64,000 bases of DNA. Source: Cololabis saira. Taxonomy: Eukaryota > Chordata > Actinopteri > Beloniformes > Belonidae. The stretch lies in NCBI RefSeq assembly GCF_033807715.1, contig NC_084592.1:22072501-22136500 (forward strand), in the 5' to 3' direction. Every line of letters starts with the position of its first letter. Positions within the stretch are counted from its first letter, which is position 1. Shown here one piece after another: positions 11,991 to 22,109 of this stretch. A program made the position numbers and the translations under genes. The notes beneath the pieces were generated by a model. The model was given only the letters and a program-made list of their open reading frames with translations, had not been told where the DNA came from and made no database searches.

Positions 11991-12049
11991 GTTAAGTCGA
12001 TACTACCAAAATTGGCGATAAACGAGTGTAACTTGAATGATAATAAGTG

Positions 12050-12987
12050 CATGGGTGGAGATCCAGGGGGGGCCGGGGGGGACATGTCACCCCCAATTTC
12101 TGAAAAACATGAATTGTCCCCCCCAATAAAAATACCCTAAATTATTCAAAATTGAACAAATGTATTTTCAGACTTAAAGGTTGAATATGTAGTGTAAGCG
12201 CCATGTATAGCTTATAATTTACTATATAGTTAACTCTTTTATTGCATAATATGCCTTGTTGTTTACAGAGAAGGAATATATTTCAGTTTAAGTTTTGAGA
12301 GTTTTATAGTTTAGTGATTAAGACCTAAATTTCACTACTGATATTTGTTTTGCCTTAACGGTTTCGGTAGTTTGGGCCAGCAGGGCTTCCGTAGCAGCAT
12401 AAGGTGTGTTTTATGTCAGTTAAAAGAATAAACGAGTGACGGTGGAGCAACACAGCGTATTACCGTTCTGTTGACGGTTCTGTTGCCGTACTCAACGCGT
12501 AAAAAATCTCCTGTCGTCATTACCATTCATGAAGTGAGTAAGATGTTTGGTCAAAAGAAGAAAGAGTCTAAAGTCTAAAGATAGTCACTACATGTAGAAT
12601 ATTTATTAAAAATATATTTCTAAAAAAGTAATACATCCACGGTGCGTTTTGAGGTGTACATAATGAAAGTATTGCTACTCCATACATTTTTTTTTTTTTA
12701 GTCTGAATTAATAATTTTAAAATTTTTTGACGGGCTCGACAATGACTTTTTGTCAACGTTCTGTTTACATTCGTACCTGCCCGTAGCCAACATGTGGTTC
12801 ACTTCTCCGCTGTTTTCCTGCCTCCTCCCGGTCGTATGCGTCTGTTTTCAACAAAGCCTTTTCAATAATCAATTGGTGGATCAATGGACCAATTTATGGC
12901 ATGGTATGAGTTGCATATTGGCAAAAAATGTAAAATTAAAATCACGTTGGTGTCCCCCCCAATCCTGACATCGGATCTGCACCCCTG
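12050..12987. mobile_element. hAT non-autonomous element
   Basis: Termini CATGGGTGGAGATCC and GGATCTGCACCCCTG are imperfect inverted repeats of the CAGGGGTG type. The 8-bp duplication AATAAGTG flanks both ends (12042-12049 and 12988-12995). Poly-G/C blocks lie just inside both termini. No intact transposase was found. Confidence 0.85.
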
Positions 12988-13013
12988 AATAAGTGTAATA
13001 ACAAAGTGATTAT

Positions 13014-13060
13014 TAGGGCCCGAGCACTGAAAGTGCGAGGACCCTATTGTATCTGTGATG

Positions 13061-13103
<43 letters not shown>

Positions 13104-13970
13104 TCGCCGTAAATAAATTGCCTTTTTGGAGGCCTTAAAATGCTCCAAAACTCACCAAATTTTGCACACGCTTCCAGAGTCGCGTAAAATTACGTATTTT
13201 ATGGGCGACAGGCATGGGTCAAAAAGGATTAGGCTCTATAGCGCCACCTATTTTATGTTTTTGAAGAGCCCCATAATATGGTTTGACTTACAGCAATGTC
13301 CTTTATGTGTCTATTATATCAGACAAAGCTCTACAAAAAAGTCTCTTGGACCCATGCTCTAAGTTACACAGGAAGTCCGTCATTTTGAACAGAAAATGTC
13401 ATTTTTCATGAATTATGGTCATTTCCAGGCCTCGTACTTTAACGAACTCCTCCTAGAGATTTTATCAGATTGGTTCACAACTTGGTTTGTACAATCTAGA
13501 CACATGGCCGACGCTAAATTGCGAAGCTTTTAAGTTTCTGCCAGAGGGCTTGACCGTAGTGATCCACCGAAGTTTGAGGTCATTTTTAAGCCTCGCCATC
13601 AAACATCAATTGGCTGTAATTCAGCAATACATGATTTGATGTTGTTGAAAACGTATGTGCATGATTGTAGACTGAGCCTGAAGACATCTGTGGTGGAATA
13701 TTCAGGATCGGTTGTAGCGCCACCTGTTGGCACCAGGAATTGTCATGTCTTGTAGTATGCATCTGTGCTCCAAGCGAGATGAGTGTATTGATCTCAAAGT
13801 TGGTCAGATAATAGGTAAGACATTGACGATGACTGACAGAGAAAACTGTAAGTTCTTATCAAAGGGCGTCGCTGTCAGAGGTTGTCAAATTTCGGTGTCT
13901 CGCCATGAACATAAAAGTTGTTTTAACTTTCAAATATTTGGTCCAAATTGACCCAAAATCCGTACATTTA
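13014..13970 (+). repeat. unclassified teleost repeat (GGGCCCGAGCACTGAAAG start)
   Basis: It starts AGGGCCCGAGCACTGAAAGT followed by a (TTA)n run. It contains phrases shared with the repeats at 22.1-23.8 kb (for example GCGCCACCT, GGAAGTCCGTCATTTTGAAC, AACGAACTCC). It has no convincing ORF and no recognised terminal repeats. The mode of mobility is unknown; the right boundary is approximate. Confidence 0.55.
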
Positions 13971-15038
13971 ATCAGGCTTCCATTCTGAACAAGTGGATAT
14001 GACAATCTTGGATGAACTCACTCACTTTTTTCAAAATATGAACTAATCTCCAAATAAATTATAATTTTGTCATGCAATGTCCAGTCAACTTCCAACTTTG
14101 CAAATATGTTATTTATTGTGATATAAAAACAATGTCGATTTGAGCAGTTTAGATCAAACAGGCGATTTGTAATGATTTTTTCTGGTTTGAATTGAAAGCT
14201 GAGTTTTCATCCCTGTGAGAAGTGCAGCTCTCACACTGGAGAGGGAGGCGGGGCTGAGTTTTCCCTGCAGCGTCGGCCGGCTCTGACTTTTTTTCTAAGT
14301 TAGAGAGTCGGGCCAGGCCAATCAGAGGCCACTTAGGCCAGCAGCTTGTGAGTAGGGCAAGATGATTGGTTTGTTCCGATTAACACCCGCCCCAACAGCC
14401 CGTATCAACCAGCGTGGAGGAAGGTGTGTGCGTGTGTGCGTGTGTGTATGTGTTTAGCAGAGAGGAGACGCGCTCGACATGAAGCTGAGCTCGTTCCAAA
14501 GATAAAGTAAGTTAACTTGAAATTAAAATAAGGATTTAGATTTTAAAGTGACTGATTTACAAGACACTTCATTATAATTATTATTTACTGATTTTGAAAG
14601 TTATTCTTGCAACAAATGGGATATATAATCAGTAGGACTACTCGAGTTGAGGGGGGGTGAGGGGGGATGGCCTCCCCCCTGAAATAAAAACGGTCCAAAT
14701 CATCCCCCCAGTAAAACTGTCATCCCGTCTTTCCATCCCTTATGTCATTTCATCAATGAATGTGGTTTACTGCTATTTCAACAGTCCGGACGCCGTCCGG
14801 ACGCCGTCCTCCGCGGACCCAGGCACTTCTATTTTAACCAGCGCAGCGTTACTTTATGGCATTTGTTCAGCAGACCTTACAGACCAATTGCATACGAGTT
14901 AAGCCATCCCACGTGATGCTGCTCAGCCAATCAGATCTGTGTAAACAGCGTGACTGGGTCAATGACGTGACGCCTATATTTTCTGAAAAAAACTCGATTC
15001 AAAAAAGGTTTAAATGGATATAAAAATATCATATATAT
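13971..15038. other. non-coding with promoter-like GC block
   Basis: 14220-14510 is GC-rich with CCAAT-type boxes (GCCAATCAGA, GATTGG), a (GTGT)n stretch and an ATG whose short frame is followed by a donor-like GTAAGT at about 14507. 14636-15000 carries poly-G/C blocks next to CTCGAGTTG, a phrase shared with 37.03-37.09 kb, so part of this is repeat. The sequence directly adjoins the Gypsy insertion. No gene can be supported. Confidence 0.3.
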
Positions 15039-15382
15039 TGTAGCGACCCTGCAGTTATGTTCAGTTATGTTAGTAATGTTGTCATGTTCAGATGTTCTGT
15101 TTAATGTTAAGCCTGTGGGTAGAGAACAGGTAGGGGCGGGGTAAGCACGGGAGTTGTGAGTGTGAGTGTGCGCATGCGTAGAGCGGCTGAGCGGCGCCCG
15201 TTAGGAGGCGCGTCAGTTGAACAGCTGTTGAGCGGAGTTGAACAGCTGATTGAGTAACTCAGCAGCGTTTTTGTTGTTTTGGCGTGGTTACGGCCATCAG
15301 TAACCCATTTTCTGTGACAGATAATAAATCTGTTAAACTGGTTTATGCTTCCTCATCCTTCTGATACATCCTGATCGCTACA
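15039..15382 (+). repeat. 5' LTR of Ty3/Gypsy retrotransposon
   Basis: 344 bp, starting TGTAGCGA and ending TCGCTACA, an 8-bp terminal inversion. An AATAAA-containing stretch near the end (GATAATAAATC) can serve as polyadenylation signal. By eye it is identical to the right LTR. The 4-bp target duplication ATAT lies at 15035-15038 and 20592-20595. Confidence 0.95.
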
Positions 15383-15384
15383 TT

Positions 15385-15397
15385 TGGTGTCAGAAGT
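15385..15397 (+). other. primer binding site of the Gypsy element
   Basis: TGGTGTCAGAAGT begins two bases after the LTR. It starts TGG, as expected for pairing with the CCA end of a tRNA primer. The tRNA species was not assigned. Confidence 0.7.
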
Positions 15398-15461
15398 TAA
15401 ACAACGGATTTTCCTCCACCCTGCTCTGCCAACGTCAGCTCTTCCTCGCCAGTTAAACGTA

Positions 15462-16454
15462 ATGGCAGCACGTCAGGAACGATCCGGAGCTCGCCAGAAG
15501 GTCAAACAGGAGGGGATGGACGGTGTATGGCGTGATTATGACAATGCCCCAGAACGTTTGTCTCGCCTTAGACAGACAGCCATAGAGCTGGCTGCTGCTG
15601 CCGGTTTCGACTCACCCAGCGCGGGGCGGCGCTCCAGCAGGGGAGCTCCTGCCGAAAGTGACGTGGTGCCGGATGTAACCAAGGATGGTGGCGCCCATTA
15701 TAACCAGTTCCAGGTGAAAACACCGAAATACAATGGTAAAGCGGACTGGGAAGCCTTCCAGGCTCAATTTGAACTGTTGGCTCAGGCTGTGGGCTGGTCT
15801 GAGGACAAAAAGGCACTCCAGCTAGCTCTGTGCCTTACAGAAGAAGCCTTATCCTGCTTGCTCCTACTCAGCCCATCCGAGAGGGCGGACTATGGGGCCT
15901 TGGTTGGGGCTCTGAAGCGGCGGTTTGGTCAGTGCAGCCAGCCTGGTGTGCTGCGTTCAGAGCTGTCAAGCAGACAGAGACAGCCAGGGGAGCCGCTCCG
16001 CATATTGGCTAATGACATTGAAACCCTGGCACGGAGAGCATACGCCCACATGTCTCCTGAGGTGCAGAGCGAGCTGGCCAGGGACCAGTTCATCCGAGCC
16101 ATAACCCCAAGAGAGCTGCGCATCCAGACTCAACTGGCACACCCCAGCTCTCTGCAGGAAGCACTGGAGCTGGCGTTGGAGAGAGAGGTCGTTGGAGGAG
16201 CAGTAGAGGGCGGCCACCCGGAGAGCAACCCTGTTGTGAGGACGGCGATGCAGGGAGACCCAGGACAAGAGAAACCAGCATGGGCGGCCGAGTTGACTGA
16301 ACTGATCCGTGCTGTGTCTCTACAATCACCACAGAGCGGCACCCGCCCTCGCCGGGGCCCCCTTGTGTGTTGGCTGTGTGGCCAGGCTGGCCATATAAGC
16401 GTGAGGTGCCCCAGGCGTGCTGATATTCAGGGAAACGCCCCCGGGTCTGTGTAA
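15462..16454 (+). CDS. gag: Ty3/Gypsy Gag polyprotein
   Basis: Structural protein that would package retrotransposon RNA into particles. The first ATG in the frame (15462) gives 330 residues; the frame is open further upstream into the primer site but without an earlier ATG. The middle part (about residues 85-210) has the tryptophan- and leucine-rich pattern of retrotransposon capsid domains (DWEAFQAQFELL ... LKRRFGQ). A CCHC zinc knuckle CWLCGQAGHISVRC uses C303, C306, H311 and C316 and should bind RNA. The stop codon TAA (16452-16454) overlaps the stem of the predicted frameshift pseudoknot. No internal stops are present, so the gene looks functional. It overlaps pol by 31 nt in the -1 frame. 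Confidence 0.93.
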   Translation: MAARQERSGARQKVKQEGMDGVWRDYDNAPERLSRLRQTAIELAAAAGFDSPSAGRRSSRGAPAESDVVPDVTKDGGAHYNQFQVKTPKYNGKADWEAFQAQFELLAQAVGWSEDKKALQLALCLTEEALSCLLLLSPSERADYGALVGALKRRFGQCSQPGVLRSELSSRQRQPGEPLRILANDIETLARRAYAHMSPEVQSELARDQFIRAITPRELRIQTQLAHPSSLQEALELALEREVVGGAVEGGHPESNPVVRTAMQGDPGQEKPAWAAELTELIRAVSLQSPQSGTRPRRGPLVCWLCGQAGHISVRCPRRADIQGNAPGSV

Positions 16455-19400
16455 ATGGGACGACACAGACCCCCACCCCGGTGTCCCACCCTGCCTTGAT
16501 TTCATTGGACGGAGCCCAGCCGCACGGACGGGGGAGCGGGGCTCCACTCCCCCCAGAAGCAGATGACATCGCTGAGTCTGTGAGGGTGGTTGGTTGGACT
16601 CACATGGGGGATTTCTGCCATGTTCCAGTCACCCTGGCAGGGGCTCCATGTACGGCCCTTGTCGACACCGGCTCCACAGCTACATTAATGAGACCGGACG
16701 TGGTTCCAGCAGGGACACAGTTGACACCCACTCTTGTGAAGCTGCGAACAGTGACTGGTGGGTTAGCCCCCATGCTTGGGAAAGGGGTTGTGGCTATACG
16801 GGTGGGGGGGCTGTCAGTGTCTTTTAAGGTGTGGGTTGCAGAAGTACAGGACCCCTGTATATTAGGACTGGACTTCCTGAGGGCTGCTCGCTGTGTGCTA
16901 GATCTGGGGAAGAACACACTGGCCTTTCCAGGGGGTCCCACAGTTGAAATGGTGCACCCCACGCTAGCCACGTCACCACACCCACCAACCTCGAGAGTGG
17001 CTGAAACACACCCCCCGCTCCAAATCCCCCCTCCTGCAGCAATGCCCCCCAACACCGATGCTACCCCCAGCCCCGCCCCCAGCCTCACCCCCACTCAACA
17101 ACCCACAGCTCTGGGAGTGGACAGACTGGCAGCAGTGAGGGAGGTGTGGAAACGCAGCTGTGATAGCTTGGAACCTGAGCAGCAGGAGGAGCTGTGGCAG
17201 GTATTGTGGGAGTTTAAGGACATTTTTGCTTTGACAGAAGAGGAGGTGGGCCTGACACACTTGGTGCAGCACGAAATTGACACAGGCGATGCACGGCCCA
17301 TCAAAACACGCCCCCGCCGCCTCCCCCTGGCCCATCAGACAGCAGCAGACAGTGCTATTGATGAGATGTTGTCAACCGGCATCATTGAACCCTCTGACAG
17401 CCCCTGGGCCTCGGGGGTTGTGATGGTCAATAAGAAAAGGAGTCCAAAGATGAGATTCTGCGTGGACTACAGACCGCTGAATAGTGTGACCAAGAAAGAC
17501 TCATACCCGCTGCCCCGCATCGACGAGTGTCTGGACTTAGTGTCCGGCTCGTCCTGGTTCTCCTCCCTAGACCTGCGCAGCGGGTATTGGCAGGTGCCCC
17601 TCAGTCCTGAAGCTAGACCAAAGACAGCTTTTTGCACTGGACGGGGGCTGTGGCAGTTTCGAGTTCTCTGCTTCGGCCTGTGCAACGCCCCGGCCACGTT
17701 TGAACGGCTAATGGAAAAAGTGCTGGCCGACGTCCCCCGACAGAAGTGCCTGGTCTACCTGGACGATATCCTGGTCCACGGGAGCTCCTTCCAAGCGGCC
17801 TTAGGAGCTCTGCGACAGGTTCTACAGAGGATAGCAGCAGCGGGGCTGAAGCTCCACCCCGACAAATGCTGCTTCATGAGGAGAGAGTTGGAGTTCTTGG
17901 GACACAGAGTCGGAGGAGAAGGCATCAGCACCTTGGAGGACAAGGTGCGGGCAGTAAAGGACTGGCCAGCCCCCACTAATCTACGGGAGCTGAAGAGTTT
18001 CCTTGGACTTGCGTCTTATTACAGGCGGTTCGTGCGTGGCTTCTCTTGTATAGCCGCACCCCTGTTCTGCCTGCAACGGAAAGACTGTGATTTTGCCTGG
18101 ACTCTTGAGTGCGAGCTGGCCTTCAGCTCTTTGAAGAAGGCCTTGACGGAGTCTCCCATCCTCACCCCCCCAGACCTCAACCTACCGTTTGTCCTGGACA
18201 CAGATGCCAGTGATGTTGGGATGGGGGCGGTGTTGAGTCAGGTGGGGTCAGAGGGGGAGAAAGTGGTGGCGTACTTCAGCAAAACCTTCAACAAGGCGGA
18301 ACGGCGCTATTGTGTGACACGCAGAGAGTTGCTTGCAATCGTGAGAGCAATCAGCCACTTCAGGTATTACTTGTGCGGCCTGCCCTTCACGGTGCGGACT
18401 GACCACGCAGCCCTCCAGTGGTTGATGTCTTTCAAGGAGCCTGAGGGGCAGATTGCGCGCTGGTTGGAGGAGCTGGCGCCATACGTCTTCACAGTGGAGT
18501 ACAGGGCTGGGGCTCGCCATACCAATGCTGACGCCATGTCCCGGCGCCCCTGTGCTCCCAGCGGCTGCCGGTACTGCGAAAAGAGAGAGGATCGGGAGAA
18601 AGAGCTCCGGGCAGGGGAGGAGCAAGATCACACACACCATGGGGCCGGGCCGGTCTGCAGAGAGACGCAGGTTATCGACCCAACTGACTGGAGAGCGCAG
18701 CAGGAACAGGATGCTGATCTACACCCGGTGCTGAGGTGGGTGGAGTCAGGACAAAAGCCACTGTGGAATGAGGTCGCTGGGTGCTCGCCTGCCACCAAAG
18801 GACTGTTTTCAAAGTTTGAGGCTCTCCGGCTGATGGATGGAGTGCTTCAGAGAGCCTGGAAAGAGACTGCTACAGGGGAGGAGAGGTGGCAGGTGGTGGT
18901 CCCCAGAGCTCTGAGGGAATCAGTGCTTAGAGCCTCTCATGGAACCACGGGAGCAGGACACTTTGGCGTCTCCAAAACCCTGCGTCGACTCCGCCAGAGC
19001 TTCTACTGGGGCCAGCTCAGGAGGGATGTTGAGGACTTTTGCCGTCGCTGTGACCTTTGTACAGCGCACAAAGGTCCCACTGATCAGTCACGTGCCCAAC
19101 TTCAACAGCTGGCAGTGGGTGCCCCGATGGAGAGGGTGGCAGTGGACATAATGGGCCCGTTCCCACGTACAGAAAAGGGGAACCGTTATGTCCTGGCCGC
19201 TATGGACTATTTTACAAAATGGCCAGAGGCATATGCTATACCCGACCAGGAGGCGGTGACCGTGGTAGATGCTCTGGTGGAGGGCATGTTTGCCAGATTC
19301 GGAGCGGCTGAGGTCATCCACAGTGACCAAGGTAGAAACTTTGAGTCTAGAGTGTTCACTGCTATGTGTGACCGGCTGGGCATGCAAAAGACACGGACTA

Positions 19401-20233
19401 CTCCTCTCCATCCGCAGAGTGATGGACTGGTTGAACGTTTCAACAGGACTCTGGCAAAACAACTCGCTATCCTCACCGCGGAGCATCAGCGTGATTGGGA
19501 CATGCACCTCCCTCTCGTCCTATGGGCCTACAGATCGGCTGTGCAGGATTCCACCTCATGCACACCAGCCCTGCTCATGTTGGGGCGAGAGCTAAGGACA
19601 CCAGCAGAAATGGCTCTTGGCAGACCCCCAGACACACCGACAGTCCCACCGGGACCGGAATACGCCAGGAGGCTCCAAGATAGGATGGAGTCAGCACATG
19701 CTTTTGCCCGTGACCAGTTACAGAAGGCTGGCATGAGACAGAAAAGAAATTACGATACAAGAGCTAGAGGGGGGGACTTCAAGGTCAGGGACCTGGTGTG
19801 GGTGTATAGTCCAAGAAGAAAGAAGGGCCGGTGCCCTAAGTTGGACTGTCACTGGGTGGGCCCCTGTGAGGTATTGGAGAAGCTGGGAGAGGTGGTCTAC
19901 AGGGTCCAGCTGCCACCTAGAGGGAGACGGGTGGTCCTCCACAGAGACAGGCTGGCCCCATACAGAGGTGATGCACGCCCACATCAGCGCCTCAACCCCC
20001 CTACACCTTCTCAGAGAAACCAGGCAGTCACACCCCCGGATTCAGTGACTGTGTCCCCCTCTGATTCCCCACACTCTCCCCCACCCACAAACTCACCCCC
20101 TGCTCTTAGGCAGGATGTTCCCAGACTGCAGGTGCAGCCGCGTGAGTTCACCCCAAGGCGGCCTCAGAGACTGAGAAGAGCCCCGGGCCACCTCAGAGAC
20201 TTTTTATGCCACCCCTCGGGGCGAGGGACTTAG
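16424..20233 (+). CDS. pol: Ty3/Gypsy Pol polyprotein (protease-RT-RNase H-integrase)
   Basis: Replication enzymes of the element, in the -1 frame relative to gag and most likely made as a Gag-Pol fusion of about 1,590 residues. No ATG begins the frame, which fits frameshift expression. Domains in order: aspartic protease with DTGS (nt 16664); reverse transcriptase with YLDD (nt 17756-17767); RNase H with DTDAS (nt 18197); integrase zinc domain with H at 18938, H at 18959 and C at 19049 and 19058; integrase core with D at 19145, D at 19325 and E at 19433, spaced D-x35-E; and a GPY/F-type module (WVGPCEVL, about 19853). Protease before RT and integrase after RNase H is the Ty3/Gypsy order. No chromodomain was seen. 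The C-terminus is Pro/Arg-rich. All catalytic residues are present and there are no internal stops, so it appears intact. Confidence 0.95.
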   Translation, partial: YSGKRPRVCVNGTTQTPTPVSHPALISLDGAQPHGRGSGAPLPPEADDIAESVRVVGWTHMGDFCHVPVTLAGAPCTALVDTGSTATLMRPDVVPAGTQLTPTLVKLRTVTGGLAPMLGKGVVAIRVGGLSVSFKVWVAEVQDPCILGLDFLRAARCVLDLGKNTLAFPGGPTVEMVHPTLATSPHPPTSRVAETHPPLQIPPPAAMPPNTDATPSPAPSLTPTQQPTALGVDRLAAVREVWKRSCDSLEPEQQEELWQVLWEFKDIFALTEEEVGLTHLVQHEIDTGDARPIKTRPRRLPLAHQTAADSAIDEMLSTGIIEPSDSPWASGVVMVNKKRSPKMRFCVDYRPLNSVTKKDSYPLPRIDECLDLVSGSSWFSSLDLRSGYWQVPLSPEARPKTAFCTGRGLWQFRVLCFGLCNAPATFERLMEKVLADVPRQKCLVYLDDILVHGSSFQAALGALRQVLQRIAAAGLKLHPDKCCFMRRELEFLGHRVGGEGISTLEDKVRAVKDWPAPTNLRELKSFLGLASYYRRFVRGFSCIAAPLFCLQRKDCDFAWTLECELAFSSLKKALTESPILTPPDLNLPFVLDTDASDVGMGAVLSQVGSEGEKVVAYFSKTFNKAERRYCVTRRELLAIVRAISHFRYYLCGLPFTVRTDHAALQWLMSFKEPEGQIARWLEELAPYVFTVEYRAGARHTNADAMSRRPCAPSGCRYCEKREDREKELRAGEEQDHTHHGAGPVCRETQVIDPTDWRAQQEQDADLHPVLRWVESGQKPLWNEVAGCSPATKGLFSKFEALRLMDGVLQRAWKETATGEERWQVVVPRALRESVLRASHGTTGAGHFGVSKTLRRLRQSFYWGQLRRDVEDFCRRCDLCTAHKGPTDQSRAQLQQLAVGAPMERVAVDIMGPFPRTEKGNRYVLAAMDYFTKWPEAYAIPDQEAVTVVDALVEGMFARFGAAEVIHSDQGRNFESRVFTAMCDRLGMQKTRTTPLHPQSDGLVERFNRTLAKQLAILTAEHQRDWDMHLPLVLWAYRSAVQDSTSCTPALLMLGRELRTPAEMALGRPPDTPTVPPGPEYARRLQDRMESAHAFARDQLQKAGMRQKRNYDTRARGGDFKVRDLVWVYSPRRKKGRCPKLDCHWVGPCEVLEKLGEVVYRVQLPPRGRRVVLHRDRLAPYRGDARPHQRLNPPTPSQRNQAVTPPDSVTVSPSDSPHSPPPTNSPPALRQDVPRLQVQPREFTPRRPQRLRRAPGHLRDFLCHPSGRGT
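16430..16488 (+). promoter_or_regulatory. predicted -1 ribosomal frameshift signal (slippery site plus pseudoknot)
   Basis: GGGAAAC at 16430-16436 is phased G GGA AAC in the gag frame, the X XXY YYZ form of a -1 slippery site. After a 6-nt spacer, 16443-16452 (GGGTCTGTGT) pairs perfectly over 10 bp with 16463-16472 (ACACAGACCC). The loop hexamer TGGGAC (16456-16461) is complementary to GTCCCA (16483-16488), giving a 6-bp second stem and an H-type pseudoknot. Slippage moves ribosomes from gag into the pol frame, which is open from 16424, and bypasses the gag stop at 16452. The pairing is seen in sequence; the function is inferred. Confidence 0.85.
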
Positions 20234-20234
20234 T

Positions 20235-20244
20235 AAGGGGGGGG
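20235..20244 (+). other. polypurine tract of the Gypsy element
   Basis: AAGGGGGGGG lies three bases before the right LTR, the expected position for priming plus-strand DNA synthesis. Confidence 0.8.
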
Positions 20245-20247
20245 TAA

Positions 20248-20591
20248 TGTAGCGACCCTGCAGTTATGTTCAGTTATGTTAGTAATGTTGTCATGTTCAG
20301 ATGTTCTGTTTAATGTTAAGCCTGTGGGTAGAGAACAGGTAGGGGCGGGGTAAGCACGGGAGTTGTGAGTGTGAGTGTGCGCATGCGTAGAGCGGCTGAG
20401 CGGCGCCCGTTAGGAGGCGCGTCAGTTGAACAGCTGTTGAGCGGAGTTGAACAGCTGATTGAGTAACTCAGCAGCGTTTTTGTTGTTTTGGCGTGGTTAC
20501 GGCCATCAGTAACCCATTTTCTGTGACAGATAATAAATCTGTTAAACTGGTTTATGCTTCCTCATCCTTCTGATACATCCTGATCGCTACA
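20248..20591 (+). repeat. 3' LTR of Ty3/Gypsy retrotransposon
   Basis: 344 bp with the same TGTAGCGA...TCGCTACA ends. It matches the left LTR with no difference found by eye, which implies a very recent insertion. ATAT follows at 20592-20595. Confidence 0.95.
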
Positions 20592-22100
20592 ATATGAACT
20601 ACCTGTCCCACATATGGATTCACTTGAATTTTACAAAATATACTAGTTACTTGGGATTTTGTTGTTGTTTTAAGCGTCAAAATGTCATGTGGTGCGACCG
20701 TCCGACCAGGACTCTGGTTTTGAAAACTTTTTTTGAGATCACTAATGTATTTAAATCAATCTTCTGCTCAATCTGGCATGGCATCTGGCGCGACCATTAA
20801 AAAAACAACCATTTTTGTAAAATACTGAAAACTTGTACAAAAAAAAGATGTCAAGATGTTAAGGAAATTAATTTATTTTAATATGAATCATGGTTGTACC
20901 ACATTACCCTTTTTAAGGCTAGTGCCAATTCATCTTGACAAAAAACTCAATTAGAACTTTTTTATATGAATTTATGTGTACACAATATTCTTAATGTTTG
21001 AACTACTGCAATAGATTTTTTATTTATTTATTATGATGTATTATGATGTTCTGGACCTCCGCTTAAGTACATTTTCTCTGACTGGACCTAAAGTTTTAGT
21101 TGAATACCCCTGATTTAGAGTCATCACCAGAAAAATAACACCAGAAAAATAACTTATTTGACAATTTTCACCTGTTTCAAGTAAATTTTAACTTGAAATA
21201 AGTAAAAAAAAATATGTCAGTGGGACAAGATTTATCTTCTCATTATTAGCAAAAAAAATGTTGTGGGATAATACCAGATTCAAGTGACAAAGAAAAAGTA
21301 CACATTAAAGGAACAATAATTGATCAATAATTGATCAACTTTTTTGATCAGATAGGCTGTAATATCATCATGGCCAGCAGAAGAAGTTTTAAGGTTCTTA
21401 ATATCAAGTACCTCCAAAGGCTTTATTGGTTCAAAATGATTTAAAGAGGGATAACCTTGATTTATAGAGCTTGTTTTTCCTTATAGCGAATTTCCTAAGT
21501 TCTATATGGTTTGTTAAGGTTTTCAGAGCTTCTTTTATCTTTATAAATAAGATAAAGGTTGTGTTTAGAATTGCACTGTGTGGCACGAAGCTTTCATCCA
21601 TCCAGTGTGCTGTTAAACTTAAAAGTAAAAACGTTTTACTACCTCCTCGAAACACTGACTTTGCAAGTATTGCAAGTTGCAGTCGCATGTGCTGGCTGAG
21701 GTAATGTGACAAAATTCTATATCGCAGATCCTTTAGCTCGCTCCATTTTGAAAAGTGTAGACTTCCACACGGCGTGCTGACATTACGTGACTAGCGTGTG
21801 ACAACACTCACAGAGCACACATAGAATTAGAATTGAATAGATCTGCTCCTATGGATTGGCCCATTGTTACCGATACCCGATCTAGAGTTGTTTTTAATAT
21901 CGATCCCGAAACAAAAATACAAATATCGGATCGGTGCATCCCTAATAGTGATGTTTATTTTTCCATATGAAATTAAAATGTATTCTATTCATTTCTTTTA
22001 TAATCTTTGGTGGGATTACAAGAGAGTATGGTGGATAGATTAACCTGGATAATGATTCAATTTTGGTTAATAATTTTTTTCAGAGGTTTTCAGAGCTTCC
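20592..22100. other. non-coding, repeat debris
   Basis: No gene is seen. 21090-21105 (ATACCCCTG) and 21900-21945 (ATCGGATCGGTGCATCCCTA) look like single right ends of old hAT-type elements whose left ends were not found. The phrase GGTTTTCAGAGCTTC occurs twice (about 21517 and 22085). Confidence 0.35.
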
Positions 22101-22109
22101 TTTATCTTC

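Noticed and set aside
14220..14510. First exon of a + strand gene
   Set aside because: The ATG opens only eight codons before a stop (ending TAA near the donor), and the following sequence is repeat and the Gypsy insertion; no downstream exon was recognised.
16090..16569. 159-codon open frame antisense to gag/pol
   Set aside because: It is a shadow of the GC-rich gag coding strand and has no domain of its own.
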